NCBI RefSeq assembly: GCF_010669285.1
Contig: NZ_CP048711.1
Location: 3,100,001 to 3,164,000 of the forward strand
Reading direction: 5' to 3'
DNA from: Kineobactrum salinum
GTDB lineage: Bacteria > Pseudomonadota > Gammaproteobacteria > Pseudomonadales > Halieaceae
Length of the DNA stretch: 64,000 nt
In this document: positions 35,852-46,011 of the stretch, piece after piece
How the letters are laid out: every line of letters begins with the position of its first letter
Numbering within the stretch: the stretch's first letter is position 1
The notes under the pieces: generated by a model
What the model was told of the DNA's origin: nothing
Seen by the model: the letters and a program-made list of their open reading frames with translations, nothing else
Database searches by the model: none
Program-made: the position numbers and the translations under genes

Positions 35852-35866
35852 GTGTAAATTTTACAC
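35852..35866. promoter_or_regulatory. Palindrome GTGTAAA-T-TTTACAC, operator-like
   Basis: A perfect 7-bp inverted repeat around a single T in an AT-rich island, within TTCGTGT...ACACGAA-like flanks. It looks like a dimeric repressor site. No gene starts close to it, and the factor is unknown. Confidence 0.3.
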
Positions 35867-36054
35867 ACGAAAGTAATGGAATAAATTGGCCGCTGGCATA
35901 TGGCGAAGCCCCGGACGGGCCGGCAGCACTGCTTGACCCGATGCCGAAGGGCTCCACGCGAGGCCGACTCGAGGCTTGCAGTCACACCACACGGCGGCTT
36001 CGCTGTACACCATATACCGGCTGCGGTGGCGGCTACGGACAGCAGCCAAGCCGC

Positions 36055-36084
36055 TTTCATTGTGCTCCCCGGGCGCGCTATAAT
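36055..36084 (+). promoter_or_regulatory. Candidate promoter of the 36.1 kb lipoprotein gene
   Basis: TTTCAT (36055-36060), an 18-base spacer and a perfect TATAAT (36079-36084), 36 bases before the ATG. The ribosome site AAAAGG lies further on, at 36101-36106. Confidence 0.5.
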
Positions 36085-36119
36085 CGCCGCCCGATCAAGT
36101 AAAAGGTAACTATTTCAAT

Positions 36120-36566
36120 ATGTTAAAGCGAGAATCACGGTTGTTCATGGCGGCACTACTGGTGCTGGCCTGCCTGGGTATCAGCGCCTGTGGCCAGATG
36201 CAGACCAAGCAGGAACTCACCGAGGCTGACATCGCCGCGCTGGAACAGCGGGTGCGCGAGCGCTGGCAAACACTGATCGACAAGGACTTTGCCGAGGCCT
36301 GGGAGTACGCCTCACCTAACTATCGAGCTGTTGTGCCTAAGAATATGTTTAGGCACAATTTTTCCTATACGCTGGATTGGCAGTTGACAGGAATTGAAGT
36401 TGTTGCCTATGATGCTGACGCAGCTGTGGCGAGTGTGACGGTTCGGGTCATGTCCAAGCCGGTCAAACAAACCTCGATATCTGCTCAATTTGGAGCCGTG
36501 CCTGCAACAATTCGCGAGAAATGGGTTAGCATTGATGGCGAGTGGTGGCACAGCACCAACGGTTAG
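36120..36566 (+). CDS. Small lipoprotein of unknown function, NTF2-like
   Basis: A 148-aa protein with a signal peptide ending LGISAC (lipobox, Cys about 24), so it is predicted to be lipid-anchored. The body has the pattern of a small NTF2-like alpha/beta cone fold: an N-terminal helix VRERWQTLIDKDFAEAWEYASP followed by strands and a terminal KWVSIDGEWWHS. Function is unknown. The second half is AT-richer than its surroundings. No operon partner; the next gene follows after 97 bases. Confidence 0.65.
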   Translation: MLKRESRLFMAALLVLACLGISACGQMQTKQELTEADIAALEQRVRERWQTLIDKDFAEAWEYASPNYRAVVPKNMFRHNFSYTLDWQLTGIEVVAYDADAAVASVTVRVMSKPVKQTSISAQFGAVPATIREKWVSIDGEWWHSTNG

Positions 36567-36663
36567 TCTGGCTATCGGGTTGAAAGCTGGCTGCAGCTAG
36601 CAATAATAGCGCTAGCAATCTGTAATTTGGTTGTGAAGTAAAAAACACATTAGGAGCTCCTCT

Positions 36664-38217
36664 ATGAATGCGAATTTCAAACCCTTAGGCCTTGCTGCAG
36701 CGGTAGCCGCGGTAACAGCCGGGTACGCTGGTATCACGACCGCGCAAGAGCCGTCAATCAACGGCCTCGGCAACGTGGGCCTGGTGCCTTACTACACCGT
36801 ACGTGACGGCTTCGGTACCGGCGTACATATTACCAACACCAGCGAGGCCACCCAGGTAGTCAAGGTTCGCCTGCGTCGCGGCACCGACTCCATGGATGCC
36901 CTCGACTTCAACCTGATCCTGTCGCCGAAAGACGTCTGGACCGGCTTCCTGAGCACTGACGGTGATAACATCGTCTTTACTACCCAGGACGAATCCTGCA
37001 CGGCGCCCGGAAGAGTCAATGGGCAGTTCACTATGCCCCCGATCTACCGCGAAAACGCGGAAGAGGGCTACATTGAAATCATTGGCATGGGTCAGCCAGT
37101 TTCTGAATCTACACCTATTGCAGTGGCCGCCAAGCACACGTCAGAAGGCGTTCCTGCGGATTGTGCCGGCGTTCGCAGCAACTTTTTCGCGAATGGCGAT
37201 GCAGGTGGTCCGTCTCAGGGCGTTATCGATTATGACGAAACCTACCAGATCAGCACTGTTACCGGTGTGCCCAGTGGCGTAACGATTTATGAAGCGCCTG
37301 AAAACGCGCTGAAGGTCTCTTTCTTCATTCGTGACTCCGAGTCAGGTATAGAGTTCGGTAACGAGGCGTTCCACCTTCAGAACTTCCTGGCTGAGCCCTC
37401 GATGACCAACCAGCAAACTGGTCTCTTCAGCGGCGATCTGGAAGGTTTCGACTACCCTGACTTGAACGGTGGCTGGGTTGGTGTTGATCGCGGCAAGTTC
37501 AACGCTTTGCGCACCGCTTTTGGCAGCGCATCCGTGATCAATGACTGGTCAGCCAATGCAGACCTTAACGTCGGCACCGACTGGGTTATCACTTTCCCGG
37601 GCCAGTACACCATGTTGAGCCTGCCTCACTACTTCGGCTCCCTGTTCAACGAAGCGGTAACGTGTTCTCGCGGTGATCCGGCTACCGCTGGTGGTGGAAA
37701 TGACGATCTGGAGACAGCAGCTTGTGACTTCCGCGATATACCGGCCACAGCAACGTTCGACGTATACGATCGTGAAGAGCAGCAAATTACCCAGGAGGAA
37801 GGTGGTCTTGTAGTATCTCCCCAGCCTCCCGGTCAGGTTACCCGGACCGAGCTGCCGTACGAAGTTAACGTGGTGCGGTGGGGCGTAGATCCCGTGCTGA
37901 ACAGCCAGAACTCAGATATCAGCGTGGATGTGCCAGATAGCCCATTTGGCTGGGCTGAGCTGGCGGTTACCAGCATGGACGCGAATCTCGCAGTTTGTGA
38001 CGCAACTGCGCTTTCGGCCGGCCTGACTCTGGGTGATACCAATACCGTGACTGAGGACAGTGTTGCAGCAGCAGCCGCAGCTCAGGATTGTACTGATCTC
38101 TCCACTGTTAATCTGATCCCGAAGATTGGTTTCGTGGCTTGGGAACGCGGCTTCCCCGCTAACCCTGACGCGAACTATGGTCGGATCGTAGAGCACTCTT
38201 ACGGCGTTGCTTCTTGA
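36664..38217 (+). CDS. Secreted protein of unknown function (517 aa)
   Basis: A 517-aa protein with a signal peptide (about 1-28, ending GITTAQE), rich in Asn, Thr, Gly and acidic residues. It contains a few cysteines in pairs (for example CTAPGR, CAGVRSN, CSRGD, CDFRD, CDATA, CTDLS), suggesting disulfides, and no membrane segments after the signal. I recognise no domain; the repeated beta-rich pattern suggests a surface or secreted protein. AGGAG stands about 10 bases before the ATG. A strong terminator follows, so it forms its own transcript. Codon use (more GTT, GCT, AAC) differs from neighbouring genes, as in highly expressed genes. The PPIase downstream may help fold it. Confidence 0.7.
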   Translation: MNANFKPLGLAAAVAAVTAGYAGITTAQEPSINGLGNVGLVPYYTVRDGFGTGVHITNTSEATQVVKVRLRRGTDSMDALDFNLILSPKDVWTGFLSTDGDNIVFTTQDESCTAPGRVNGQFTMPPIYRENAEEGYIEIIGMGQPVSESTPIAVAAKHTSEGVPADCAGVRSNFFANGDAGGPSQGVIDYDETYQISTVTGVPSGVTIYEAPENALKVSFFIRDSESGIEFGNEAFHLQNFLAEPSMTNQQTGLFSGDLEGFDYPDLNGGWVGVDRGKFNALRTAFGSASVINDWSANADLNVGTDWVITFPGQYTMLSLPHYFGSLFNEAVTCSRGDPATAGGGNDDLETAACDFRDIPATATFDVYDREEQQITQEEGGLVVSPQPPGQVTRTELPYEVNVVRWGVDPVLNSQNSDISVDVPDSPFGWAELAVTSMDANLAVCDATALSAGLTLGDTNTVTEDSVAAAAAAQDCTDLSTVNLIPKIGFVAWERGFPANPDANYGRIVEHSYGVAS

Positions 38218-38255
38218 TGCTGTGATAGTCTCTAAAGCTCTGATGTAGTAAACTG

Positions 38256-38287
38256 AAAACCGGCACCGAAAGGTGCCGGTTTTTTTT
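38256..38287 (+). terminator. Rho-independent terminator after the 517-aa secreted protein
   Basis: A 9-bp GC-rich stem ACCGGCACC/GGTGCCGGT (38259-38267 and 38272-38280) with a four-base loop, followed by a T-tract. Very strong candidate. Confidence 0.93.
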
Positions 38288-38319
38288 GTGCCAAAGAATT
38301 TGTCCAGAGGTTCCAGAAA

Positions 38320-39222
38320 ATGGTTGTCCGGAAATGGTTGTTGCAGTGCTGTGCTGCGCTGTTGTGTGTATCATCCCTCGCCCAGGCGAAGGATGTGATT
38401 GTTGATGGTGATGTAAAAATAAGTCGGGCTGAGTTCGAGCAGATTGTTTCCCGCTGGAATGCGGAGATGCGCGAATCAGCCGCTACCGACCATGGCGACC
38501 GGCTGGAGCTGATCAATATCGCGCTGATGAACAAGAAACTGGCGGCAGCCGCTGAAGCGCTTACCGAGGAGGAAGATCCAGAGGCCTACTGGCGGTTGCA
38601 TTTCCAGCTGCAGTCGGTGAAACGTAACTTCATGGTGGACCGCTACGCCAAGTCCATTGAGATACCCGATATGAGTGAATTGGCGCAGGAGCGCTATCAC
38701 ACCGAGAAAGACAAGTATGCCAAGGTGCCTGAGCACCGCCTGACTTCCCATATCCTCTTTATGTGCCAGCCTGGCAAGTGTGACCGGGAACCCGTGCGGA
38801 CCAAGGCACGGAAAGTACTGCAGCAACTTCAGGATGGCGCCGACTTCGAGGAAATGGTGGAGCAGCACTCGGAGGACCCTGGCTCCAAAGAGAAGGGCGG
38901 TTTGTACGACAAATGGTTCAGCCTCGGTGGAAAGGGCGTGGAGCCGCGCTATACCGGCGGCGCATTTGAAATCGAAGAGGTGGGCCAGTATTCCGATCTG
39001 GTGGAAACCCAGTTCGGGGTTCACCTGATCCGCCTCGACGGTATCCGCGAAGAGCATTACCTGCCCTATGAGGAGGTGAAGGACAGTATCATCTCCCACC
39101 TGCGCGCCGAATACCGCAAACTGGCCATGAAGGAATACGAGGCCCAGTTGATGATAAGCGACGACGCCTACATCGACGGCCCGGCGATGGACGAGATACT
39201 GGAACCTTATAAAAAGGATTAG
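38320..39222 (+). CDS. Periplasmic parvulin-type peptidyl-prolyl isomerase
   Basis: A 300-aa protein with a signal peptide (about 1-23) and a PpiC-type rotamase domain at about residues 145-250: HRLTSHILFMCQ, ADFEEMVEQHSEDPGSKEKGG, and the closing VETQFGVHLIRLD motif. The N-terminal segment resembles the chaperone region of PrsA/SurA-type proteins but is short. It assists folding of exported proteins. It lies right after the terminator of the secreted-protein gene. Confidence 0.88.
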   Translation: MVVRKWLLQCCAALLCVSSLAQAKDVIVDGDVKISRAEFEQIVSRWNAEMRESAATDHGDRLELINIALMNKKLAAAAEALTEEEDPEAYWRLHFQLQSVKRNFMVDRYAKSIEIPDMSELAQERYHTEKDKYAKVPEHRLTSHILFMCQPGKCDREPVRTKARKVLQQLQDGADFEEMVEQHSEDPGSKEKGGLYDKWFSLGGKGVEPRYTGGAFEIEEVGQYSDLVETQFGVHLIRLDGIREEHYLPYEEVKDSIISHLRAEYRKLAMKEYEAQLMISDDAYIDGPAMDEILEPYKKD

Positions 39223-39328
39223 TATCTGTCCGGAACGGTTCATCCGGGCGGCGCCAGAGACACAGTGTCATCGTGCCGCGCCGGAATGAGACCGGCCGGC
39301 AGCGCAGCCATGGAGTGATGAATCACTG

Positions 39329-42300
39329 ATGCGTAACGTTGTTATCCTCGGCATGCACCGTTCGGGGACGTCGATGGTGGCCGGTGAACTGGTCGCGGCG
39401 GGCCTGTACGCGGGCGCGGCCGAAGAACTGCTGGATGCCCAGGAGGATAATCCGGTTGGCTTCTGGGAGCGTCAGGATGTGGTGGCGCTCAATGACCAGA
39501 TGCTGGAAACGGCGGGTGGCAGCTGGTTCAGCCCCCGGCCGCTACGCTGCAGCCAACGCCGGAATACGAGGCAGAGACAGCCGCCATCCTGGCGAAATTC
39601 CCCGGCGGCCAGCCCTGGTTGCTAAAGGACCCGCGCATGGTGCTGACCTGGCCCGCCTGGCAGGCGGCGCTGGGGGATGCGGTGCCGGTGTATGTCTACC
39701 GCGATCCCTGCACGGTAGCGGTCTCCCTGCATCGCAGGAACGGCTTCCCGCTGGCCCTGGGCCTGGCCCTGTGGGAGCACTATAACCGCACTGCCCTTGC
39801 CATCATCGCCGGCCGTGAGTCGGTTGCGATCAGCTATGAAGCCATTGTCGCCGATTCCCGGGCCAGCCTGCAGGCCATGCTGCGTCAACTGGCGCAGCTG
39901 GATGTGCCCTGCGCTGTCGAGGCTGGCCATGACACCTACCGGCCCGAGCTGACCCGTTCCCTGCGCGATTCAGAGCCGATGGCGCGGGCCATGGCGCTGT
40001 TGACGCCGTCCCAGCGCTCGCTGCGGGACTACTGTGAGACACTGTGCGCCGGCCACGAGCTGCCGCCACTGGCGCCCGAGGATGCCAGCCTGCAGCCGAC
40101 CCTGGATGATCTGGCGCGGGCCCCGGATTCCGTCGCCCGCGGCCTGGAGGCCGGCGCCGAACTGGCCCGTCAGCAGCAGCTGTGCGCCGAGCGCACCGGC
40201 GAGCGGGACCAGGCGCTGGCGCAGTTGCGCCAACTGGAGGGTGACTACCGCCAGTTGGGGGTAGCCCACGAGGATGAACTGTCCCGCCACCGGCGCCTGC
40301 AGCAGCAGCAACAGGCACTGGAGCAGGACCATGCTGCCCTGGCCGCTGCGCACCGGGCCGAGGTGACGCGCCATGAACAGCTGCAGGTGGAACACCAGGC
40401 GCTGGTGGAGAAGGCCGAGTTCCTGTTCATCACGCTGACGCGTACCTACACCAACCTGCTGGAGTTCGAGCGCTCCCGGCTGGGTGCAATACAGCGCCTG
40501 GTGCGACGCGGCTACAAATTTCTCACCCGGCGCCGCGGCATCAGCACCAGCTATGAGGACGCGCTGGCGGATGCCCGTGAGCACTACGCGGAGTTTGAAC
40601 TGACGCTGCCGGAGCGGCCGCCCGGCAAGCTGGCTCTGCTGCTGCCGGTGTTGCGTTATATGGCGGCCCACCCGGTGTCCTCGTTGCGCAGCTTCAGTCT
40701 GGCCCGGCTCTGGCGCGGCCTGACAGTGCTGCGCAAGTCCAGTGCGGCGGATTTCAATGTCTGGGTGGGCAGCCGCTTTCCGCAGGCGGCCGGCCCCGCG
40801 GCGATCCCGCTGCCGGCGGAGCTGGATCCGGAGCTGGATTTCCGCGAGCTTGAATTTCCGGTTGCCGCACAGCCGCGGGTGTCCATCATTGTACCGGTCT
40901 ACAACGACTACCGGGTGACGATGAACTGCCTGGTGGCATTGCTGGAGCACACCTCCGGCGTCGATTATGAAGTGCTGCTGGGGGATGACCACTCCTCCGA
41001 CCTGACCGCGACGATAGGGCAGCGGGTGCGCAACATTCGCGTGCTGCGCGGCGAGGTCAACCGCGGCTTCCTGGAAAACTGCAACGCCGCTGCCGCCGAA
41101 GCGCGCGGTGACTTCCTGCTGTTCCTGAATAATGACACCTCGGTCTGCCCCGGCTGGCTGCAGCCGATGCTGGAGCTGATGGAGCGTGATCCGCAGGTGG
41201 GCGTAGTGGGCCCCAAACTGCTGTTCGCCGACGGCAGCTTGCAGGAGGCCGGCGGCATTATCTGGGATGACGCCTCGGGCTGGAACTTCGGCCGCGCGGA
41301 CGACCCCGCCAAACCCGAATACAACTATGTAAAACCGGTGGACTATGTGTCCGGCGCCTGTCTGCTGCTGCGCCGCGCGCTGTGGCAGCAGCTGGACGGC
41401 TTTGACCAGCGTTACGTGCCCGCCTACTACGAGGATTCGGACCTGTGCTTCGCGGCGCGCGCCGCCGGCTACCAGGTGCTGTACCAGCCCGCCTCGCAGG
41501 TGTATCACTTTGAAGGGGTCAGCAATGGCACCGATACGGGCAGCGGCGTGAAGCGCTACCAGCTGGAGAACCAGCAGAAATTCCTGGCCAAGTGGCGGCC
41601 GGTGCTGGAGCGCGACCATTTCCCCAACGCAGAGCATGTGTTCCAGGCCCGGGACCGATCCCGGGACCAGCGCAGTGTGCTGTTCATCGATCACTACGTG
41701 CCCCATTACGACAAGGACGCCGGCTCCCGCTCCACCCTGATGTACGTGCAGCTGATGGTCGACATGGGCTACCGCGTGATATTCATGGGGGCCAACTTTT
41801 TCCCCCACCAGCCCTACACCGAAACGCTGCAGCAGATGGGGGTGGAGGTGCTGGTGGGCGAGTACAGCGCCCGCAACCTGGATCGCTGGCTGCAGGACAA
41901 TGCCGGCTATATCGACAACGTCTACCTGCACCGACCCCATGTGGCCGAGCAGTTTCTGCCCCACCTGGAGAAGATGGAGCCCCGGCCCCGGATCATTTTC
42001 TTCGGCCACGACCTGCACTACCTGCGCATCACCCGCGAGCACCAGCTTGGCAGTGATCCGGCGCTGCTGGAGTCCGCCAACAACTGGCGCAGGCGAGAGT
42101 ATGCCGTGTTCGAGCGGGTGGACCAGATCTACTACCCGTCGGTGGTGGAAGTGGAGGCAATCCACGCCCAGCGCCCGGAACTGTCGGTGCGGGCGATTCC
42201 ACTGTATGCGGTGGCCGCCGGGCCGCTGCCGGAGTACCGGCCCCAGCCCGACGGCGGCTTGCTGTTTGTCGGCGGCTTCAATCATCCGCCCAATGTGGAT

Positions 42301-42818
42301 GGCATCCACTGGCTGGTGGAGTCGGTGCTGCCGCTGCTCAGGCAGACCCATCCCGGACTGCACCTGCATATCGTCGGCTCCAATCCCACCGAGGCGGTGC
42401 TGGCGCTGCAGGCGGAGCAGATCACTGTTCACGGCTACCTGCCGGATGCGGAACTGCAGGCGCTGTACCGGCGGGTGCAGCTGGCGGTAGTGCCCCTGCG
42501 CTTCGGCGCCGGGGTAAAGGGCAAGGTGCTGGAGGCGGTACAGCAGCGGGTGCCGCTGGTGACAACCCCGGTCGGCGCCGAAGGCATCCCGGCGGCAGAC
42601 AGCGTGATGGCCATTGCCGACGGCGCGGAGGAATTCGCGGCCGAGGTGGCGCGCATCCTGGCGGGCGAGCCCGAGCCGCTGGCCAGGCTGGAGCGTTACG
42701 ATGACTGGCTGGAGGCCCATTTCAGCGCCGCCAGGGCCGAGGCCATCATCGCCGAGGACTTCGGCCCCCCCGGCGCCAGCGGGGCGTTGCCGGCGAGGTT
42801 GCCGCCGCCCGATGAGGC
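39329..42818 (+). CDS. Sulfotransferase-GT2-GT4 multidomain protein (two frameshifts)
   Basis: Read with one missing base restored at two homopolymers, this is a protein of about 1163 aa. Domains in order: a sulfotransferase domain (NVVILGMHRSGTSMVA, the PAPS 5'-phosphosulfate loop; KDPRM later), a coiled coil (about 275-370), a GT2 domain (SIIVPVYNDYRV ... FLNNDTSVCPGW) and a GT4-like C-terminal domain (LLFVGGFNHPPNVDGIHW ... PLRFGAGVKGKVLEA). The frame moves by -1 at C5 (39532-39536) and at C7 (42765-42771). After the second correction the gene ends with an ATGA overlap onto the next gene, which supports both corrections. Probably makes and modifies a sulfated surface glycan. Confidence 0.75.
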
Positions 42819-43623
42819 ATGTGCTGCTGCATGGCCATATCTTCAAGAATGCCGGCACCACGCTGGACTGGTCGCTGCGGCGCAGCTTTGGCGAGGGCTT
42901 CCTGGACCACCGCGACGACGAGGCAATGCGCAACCAGGGCCAGGGACATCTGGCGCAGCTGCTGGCAGCGAAGCCGGACTTGCAGGCGCTCTCCAGCCAC
43001 CATCTGACCATCACACCGCCGCAGCTGGCGGGGTCCACCTCCATCCAGTCTACCTGCTGCGTCATCCGTTACGGCGCATACGCTCCGTGTACCGCTTCGA
43101 GCGCCAGCAGCAGGCGGATACACCGGGAGCGCGGGCGGCCAGGCATAATTCATTCCCCGATTACATCCGTTGGCGCATGCTGCCCGAAGTGTCAGGTGCG
43201 ATCCGTAACTACCAGACCCGCTATCTGGCCGGCGAACACGGGCCGGTCGAAGAGCCCGCGCAGCAGCTGGAACTGTTTGCCGCGGCGCTGGCGAGGCTGC
43301 AGCAGCTGCCGCTGGTGGGTGTGGTCGAGCGTTACGATGAGAGCATGGTGCTGCTGGAGTCGCTGCTGCGGCCGTATTTCCCGGAGCTGGACCTGGCCTG
43401 GCTGCCGCAGAACGTGACCCGTCAGAAAACGGATGATGACGCTGCGGCAGAGGTGGCGGCGATGCTGACGGAACTGGGTCCGCTCGCCCAGACTGTGATT
43501 GACAACAACAGCTATGATTTTGCATTGTATCAGGCGGCTGATGCCCGGCTGCAGCTCGCAATGGGCAGATTGACGACTTTGCGGCCAGGCTTGCGGATTT
43601 CCGCCGGCGCTGCGCGCAGCTGA
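42815..43623 (+). CDS. Sulfotransferase family protein (frameshifted)
   Basis: Begins at ATG 42815 within the ATGA overlap with the preceding gene. The N-terminus MRHVLLHGHIFKNAGTT contains a PAPS-binding 5'-loop; the 3'-phosphate region is VYLLRHPLRRIRSVYRF. A missing G in GGGG at 43030-43033 splits the frame. Restored length is 269 aa, as usual for the sulfotransferase-2-like family. It would transfer sulfate from PAPS to a carbohydrate acceptor. Confidence 0.72.
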
Positions 43624-43655
43624 GGCCGGCCCAGTGAGCGACTGGTGGAGCCGTA

Positions 43656-45107
43656 ATGCCCGAAATAGCATCGCCCATGATCCATCGAGAGTCGTTTCTC
43701 GCCGCCCTGGCCGGGCTTGACAGCAGGCGCTTCGCGCGCGCGGTGCCGGCCTACCAGCACAGTATCCTGACCACCGCTTCCTTCTCCCTGCCCTGTCCCT
43801 GGACCGGGGCCGCGGTGACGGCTGGCGCCTGTTACCTGGGCAACATCAGTCCGCTGGGGTTTGGTGATCTGGTCGTGGCCTATCGGCTGGCCTGCCGGCA
43901 GCCCATCTGGCTGCTGGCAGGCAGCGTCAAGGACGGTTATCCGCTGCTCGAAGCCTTCGTTCCGGGCAGTGGCGAGCGCCTCTGGTGCAGGGGGCCGGAC
44001 TACAGCGAGCAGCTGGCGCCGCTGCGGCAGCAGCTGACCGCGCTGGAACACAGTGCCGCCGACGCGCTGGCGCAGCCGCCGCCGGGCCCGCCCACACTGC
44101 TGCTGGGTCACCCCAACTTCGCCCACCATCTGTGGAATGAGCTGTCGGCGCTGGCCTGCTGGCTGGAGCAGGAACCGGCCGGTCTGGACCGCTGCCGGCT
44201 GGATCTGTTGTATGAACCACTGCTGCCGGTGACAGCGCTGTTTGCAGCGCAACCGGCGCTCAGTTGCCAGCGGGTGGATGTCGCCCGCCTGCTGGGTCTG
44301 CAAGCCTCGATGGTGACCCGGATAGGCGGCAGTTGCATTCCCACGGACCTGCGCGGCCGGCTGCACGAGGCGGCGGCTCGCCTGCACAGCCGGCACCTGG
44401 TGGCACCCATGGAACGGGCCCTGCAGGGCTGCGCCCCCGTCTTCTGGCTGACCGTGCGGGTCGACAGCCGTACCGCAGTCAACGAGGACGAGTTCCTGGC
44501 AGCGCTGGTGCGGGCGCTGTTGGCTGTGTACCCGCGGGCCGGGTTCATGATCGACGGTTTTTCCTGGCCCGCCGACTTCGACCAGCCGATCTACTCAAGC
44601 CCAGCCGAAAAACCGGTCGAGGCGGCCACGCTGGGATTGAGGCCCGGGCCGATCGAAAGCCTCGCCCAGCTGTTCCGGGAGCGGGAGCGGGCGATCGCCG
44701 ACAATCTGGAACCATTGCTGGCGAGGCTGGCGAGGCTGGCAGGGCTGGCGCCGGTGGTGGTCAACCTGTCGGGCCTGGGCATGACGGAGGTGATACATCT
44801 GGGCCGGCTGGCGGACTATTACATTAGCCACACCGGCACTTTGCAGCACAAGATAGCCTGGCTGCACAACATTCCGGGCTTCGTGCATGCCAACAGGACA
44901 GGGCTGGGCCGCGGCGTGGGCAGATGGCTGGCGGCGCAGTTGGAGGATGGCATCGCGCCCGATCTGCTCAGTGTGGAGCTGGTGGAGGACCGCCCCACCA
45001 TCCGCGGCTTCAACCAGGTGGAGCGCAACCGCGACTACTGCATAGTCGATGTCGACGCCGCGGTGGCGCAGGTTCTGGCCAGTATCCGGCGTCACGGCAT
45101 CGGTTGA
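43656..45107 (+). CDS. Protein of unknown function, 483 aa, in sulfotransferase cluster
   Basis: I do not recognise this protein. It has no signal peptide or membrane segment. A central segment LLLGHPNFAHHLWNELSALACWL and the later LSGLGMTEVIHLGRLADYYISHTGTLQHKIAW vaguely recall GT61-like or other GT-B glycosyltransferases, where a glycine-rich SHTGT-type loop binds the donor; this is speculative. ATG 43656 has GGAG five bases upstream. It follows the sulfotransferase by 32 bases and likely shares its transcript. A degraded copy of its C-terminus lies at 46304-46376. Confidence 0.6.
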   Translation: MPEIASPMIHRESFLAALAGLDSRRFARAVPAYQHSILTTASFSLPCPWTGAAVTAGACYLGNISPLGFGDLVVAYRLACRQPIWLLAGSVKDGYPLLEAFVPGSGERLWCRGPDYSEQLAPLRQQLTALEHSAADALAQPPPGPPTLLLGHPNFAHHLWNELSALACWLEQEPAGLDRCRLDLLYEPLLPVTALFAAQPALSCQRVDVARLLGLQASMVTRIGGSCIPTDLRGRLHEAAARLHSRHLVAPMERALQGCAPVFWLTVRVDSRTAVNEDEFLAALVRALLAVYPRAGFMIDGFSWPADFDQPIYSSPAEKPVEAATLGLRPGPIESLAQLFRERERAIADNLEPLLARLARLAGLAPVVVNLSGLGMTEVIHLGRLADYYISHTGTLQHKIAWLHNIPGFVHANRTGLGRGVGRWLAAQLEDGIAPDLLSVELVEDRPTIRGFNQVERNRDYCIVDVDAAVAQVLASIRRHGIG

Positions 45108-45186
45108 ACCGGGCGCATGACGCCGGATTACGGCGCTGCGCCGTTCTCGCAGCTGCCCGTCCGGGTTCCCTCCAGACCCCGCGCGC

Positions 45187-46011
45187 TCAGCCGGAGGCGA
45201 GGTTTGCGGCCGGCGGGGCCACCTGTTCATCAGACCTGCGCTGGACGAAGGCCTGGTAGCGTGAGTCGAAGGCCAGCGAGGCCAGCGCGTACAGCTGGCG
45301 GTCCATCGCTGTTCTGCGCTCTATCGCGGCCAGCGCAGTGTCGCTCAGACTGAAGGATTTCGGTTTGTTGCGGGCCTGATTGTGCTTGATCGGTGCTACC
45401 GGGCGCTGGTAATGCATGTAGTCCCGGATCAGCTCCAGGGAATCTTCAAACCGCTCGGTGAGGCCAAAACAGGGCAGTTCCAGCAGCATCTTCTGCGCCA
45501 CTGGCAGCAGCTGGACATCGCTGCAGTCCAGGTAACTGCTGCTCAGCCCGCGCACCAGGTAGCGGGTCTGGAAGTTGTCGTAGAGGCGAGAATATTCCGA
45601 TTCGAGAAATTCCTCGATGCTGCATTTGCTGACAAAGTCATGGATCTCGGTGGCCAGCGCCTTGCGGTCGGTCAGCCTGGACGTATAGGTAAATGTCGGG
45701 TCGATTTTCAGGTGAAAGAAGGTGGAAATATAGTGCTGCACCGGATCGCGCAGGAACGTCAGCACCACATTGGGCTTGCGGGGCAGGCGAGTGGCGTAGA
45801 CATCATGGGTGAAGTGTCCGTAAAAAAAGCGGGCATTCATGAACAGGCTTGGTTCGTGTTTGCGGACATTGTTGATCTGGTAGTGGGTCAGTACCCGCTC
45901 CTGCGGGAACATGCCCGTGAGCAAATTCGCCACGGAGGTACCCGCCGTCTTGGGGATATGCAGAAAATAGACAAAATCTTTCTGGGTCCACTGTTGTGGG
46001 TATGTTTTCAT
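45187..46011 (-). CDS. Sulfotransferase family 2 protein
   Basis: The 274-aa product has the PAPS 5'-loop HIPKTAGTSVANLL (about 18-31) and the 3'-loop FLRDPVQHYISTFF, plus the YLVRGL segment common to carbohydrate sulfotransferases of this family. Length is typical and the frame is intact. It is transcribed toward the 483-aa gene (convergent). Third sulfotransferase-domain gene within 7 kb, so the locus probably decorates a surface polysaccharide. Confidence 0.85.
   Translation of the reverse strand: MKTYPQQWTQKDFVYFLHIPKTAGTSVANLLTGMFPQERVLTHYQINNVRKHEPSLFMNARFFYGHFTHDVYATRLPRKPNVVLTFLRDPVQHYISTFFHLKIDPTFTYTSRLTDRKALATEIHDFVSKCSIEEFLESEYSRLYDNFQTRYLVRGLSSSYLDCSDVQLLPVAQKMLLELPCFGLTERFEDSLELIRDYMHYQRPVAPIKHNQARNKPKSFSLSDTALAAIERRTAMDRQLYALASLAFDSRYQAFVQRRSDEQVAPPAANLASG

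Larger units (their letters stand above)
35663..36119. other. Long AT-richer intergenic region, no gene recognised
   Basis: No supported coding region. It holds a short repeated element, TATATATAGAAG followed by TGTGC (35766-35780; a similar copy lies at 35484-35501), a palindrome at 35852-35866 and the promoter of the following lipoprotein gene. Several short open frames cross the area in different phases without ribosome binding sites or recognisable similarity. Confidence 0.5.

Noticed and set aside
39970-43065. 1031-codon minus-strand frame opposite the GT fusion
   Set aside because: Biased composition (His, Gln, Arg rich) typical of antisense frames in GC-rich genes; no recognisable domain.
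39619-43623. A continuous 1334-codon frame as one gene
   Set aside because: It joins the body of the GT fusion to the back half of the next sulfotransferase. The first gene's N-terminus lies in another frame upstream and a second start (ATG 42815) with sulfotransferase N-terminus lies inside it; homopolymer errors explain the fusion.
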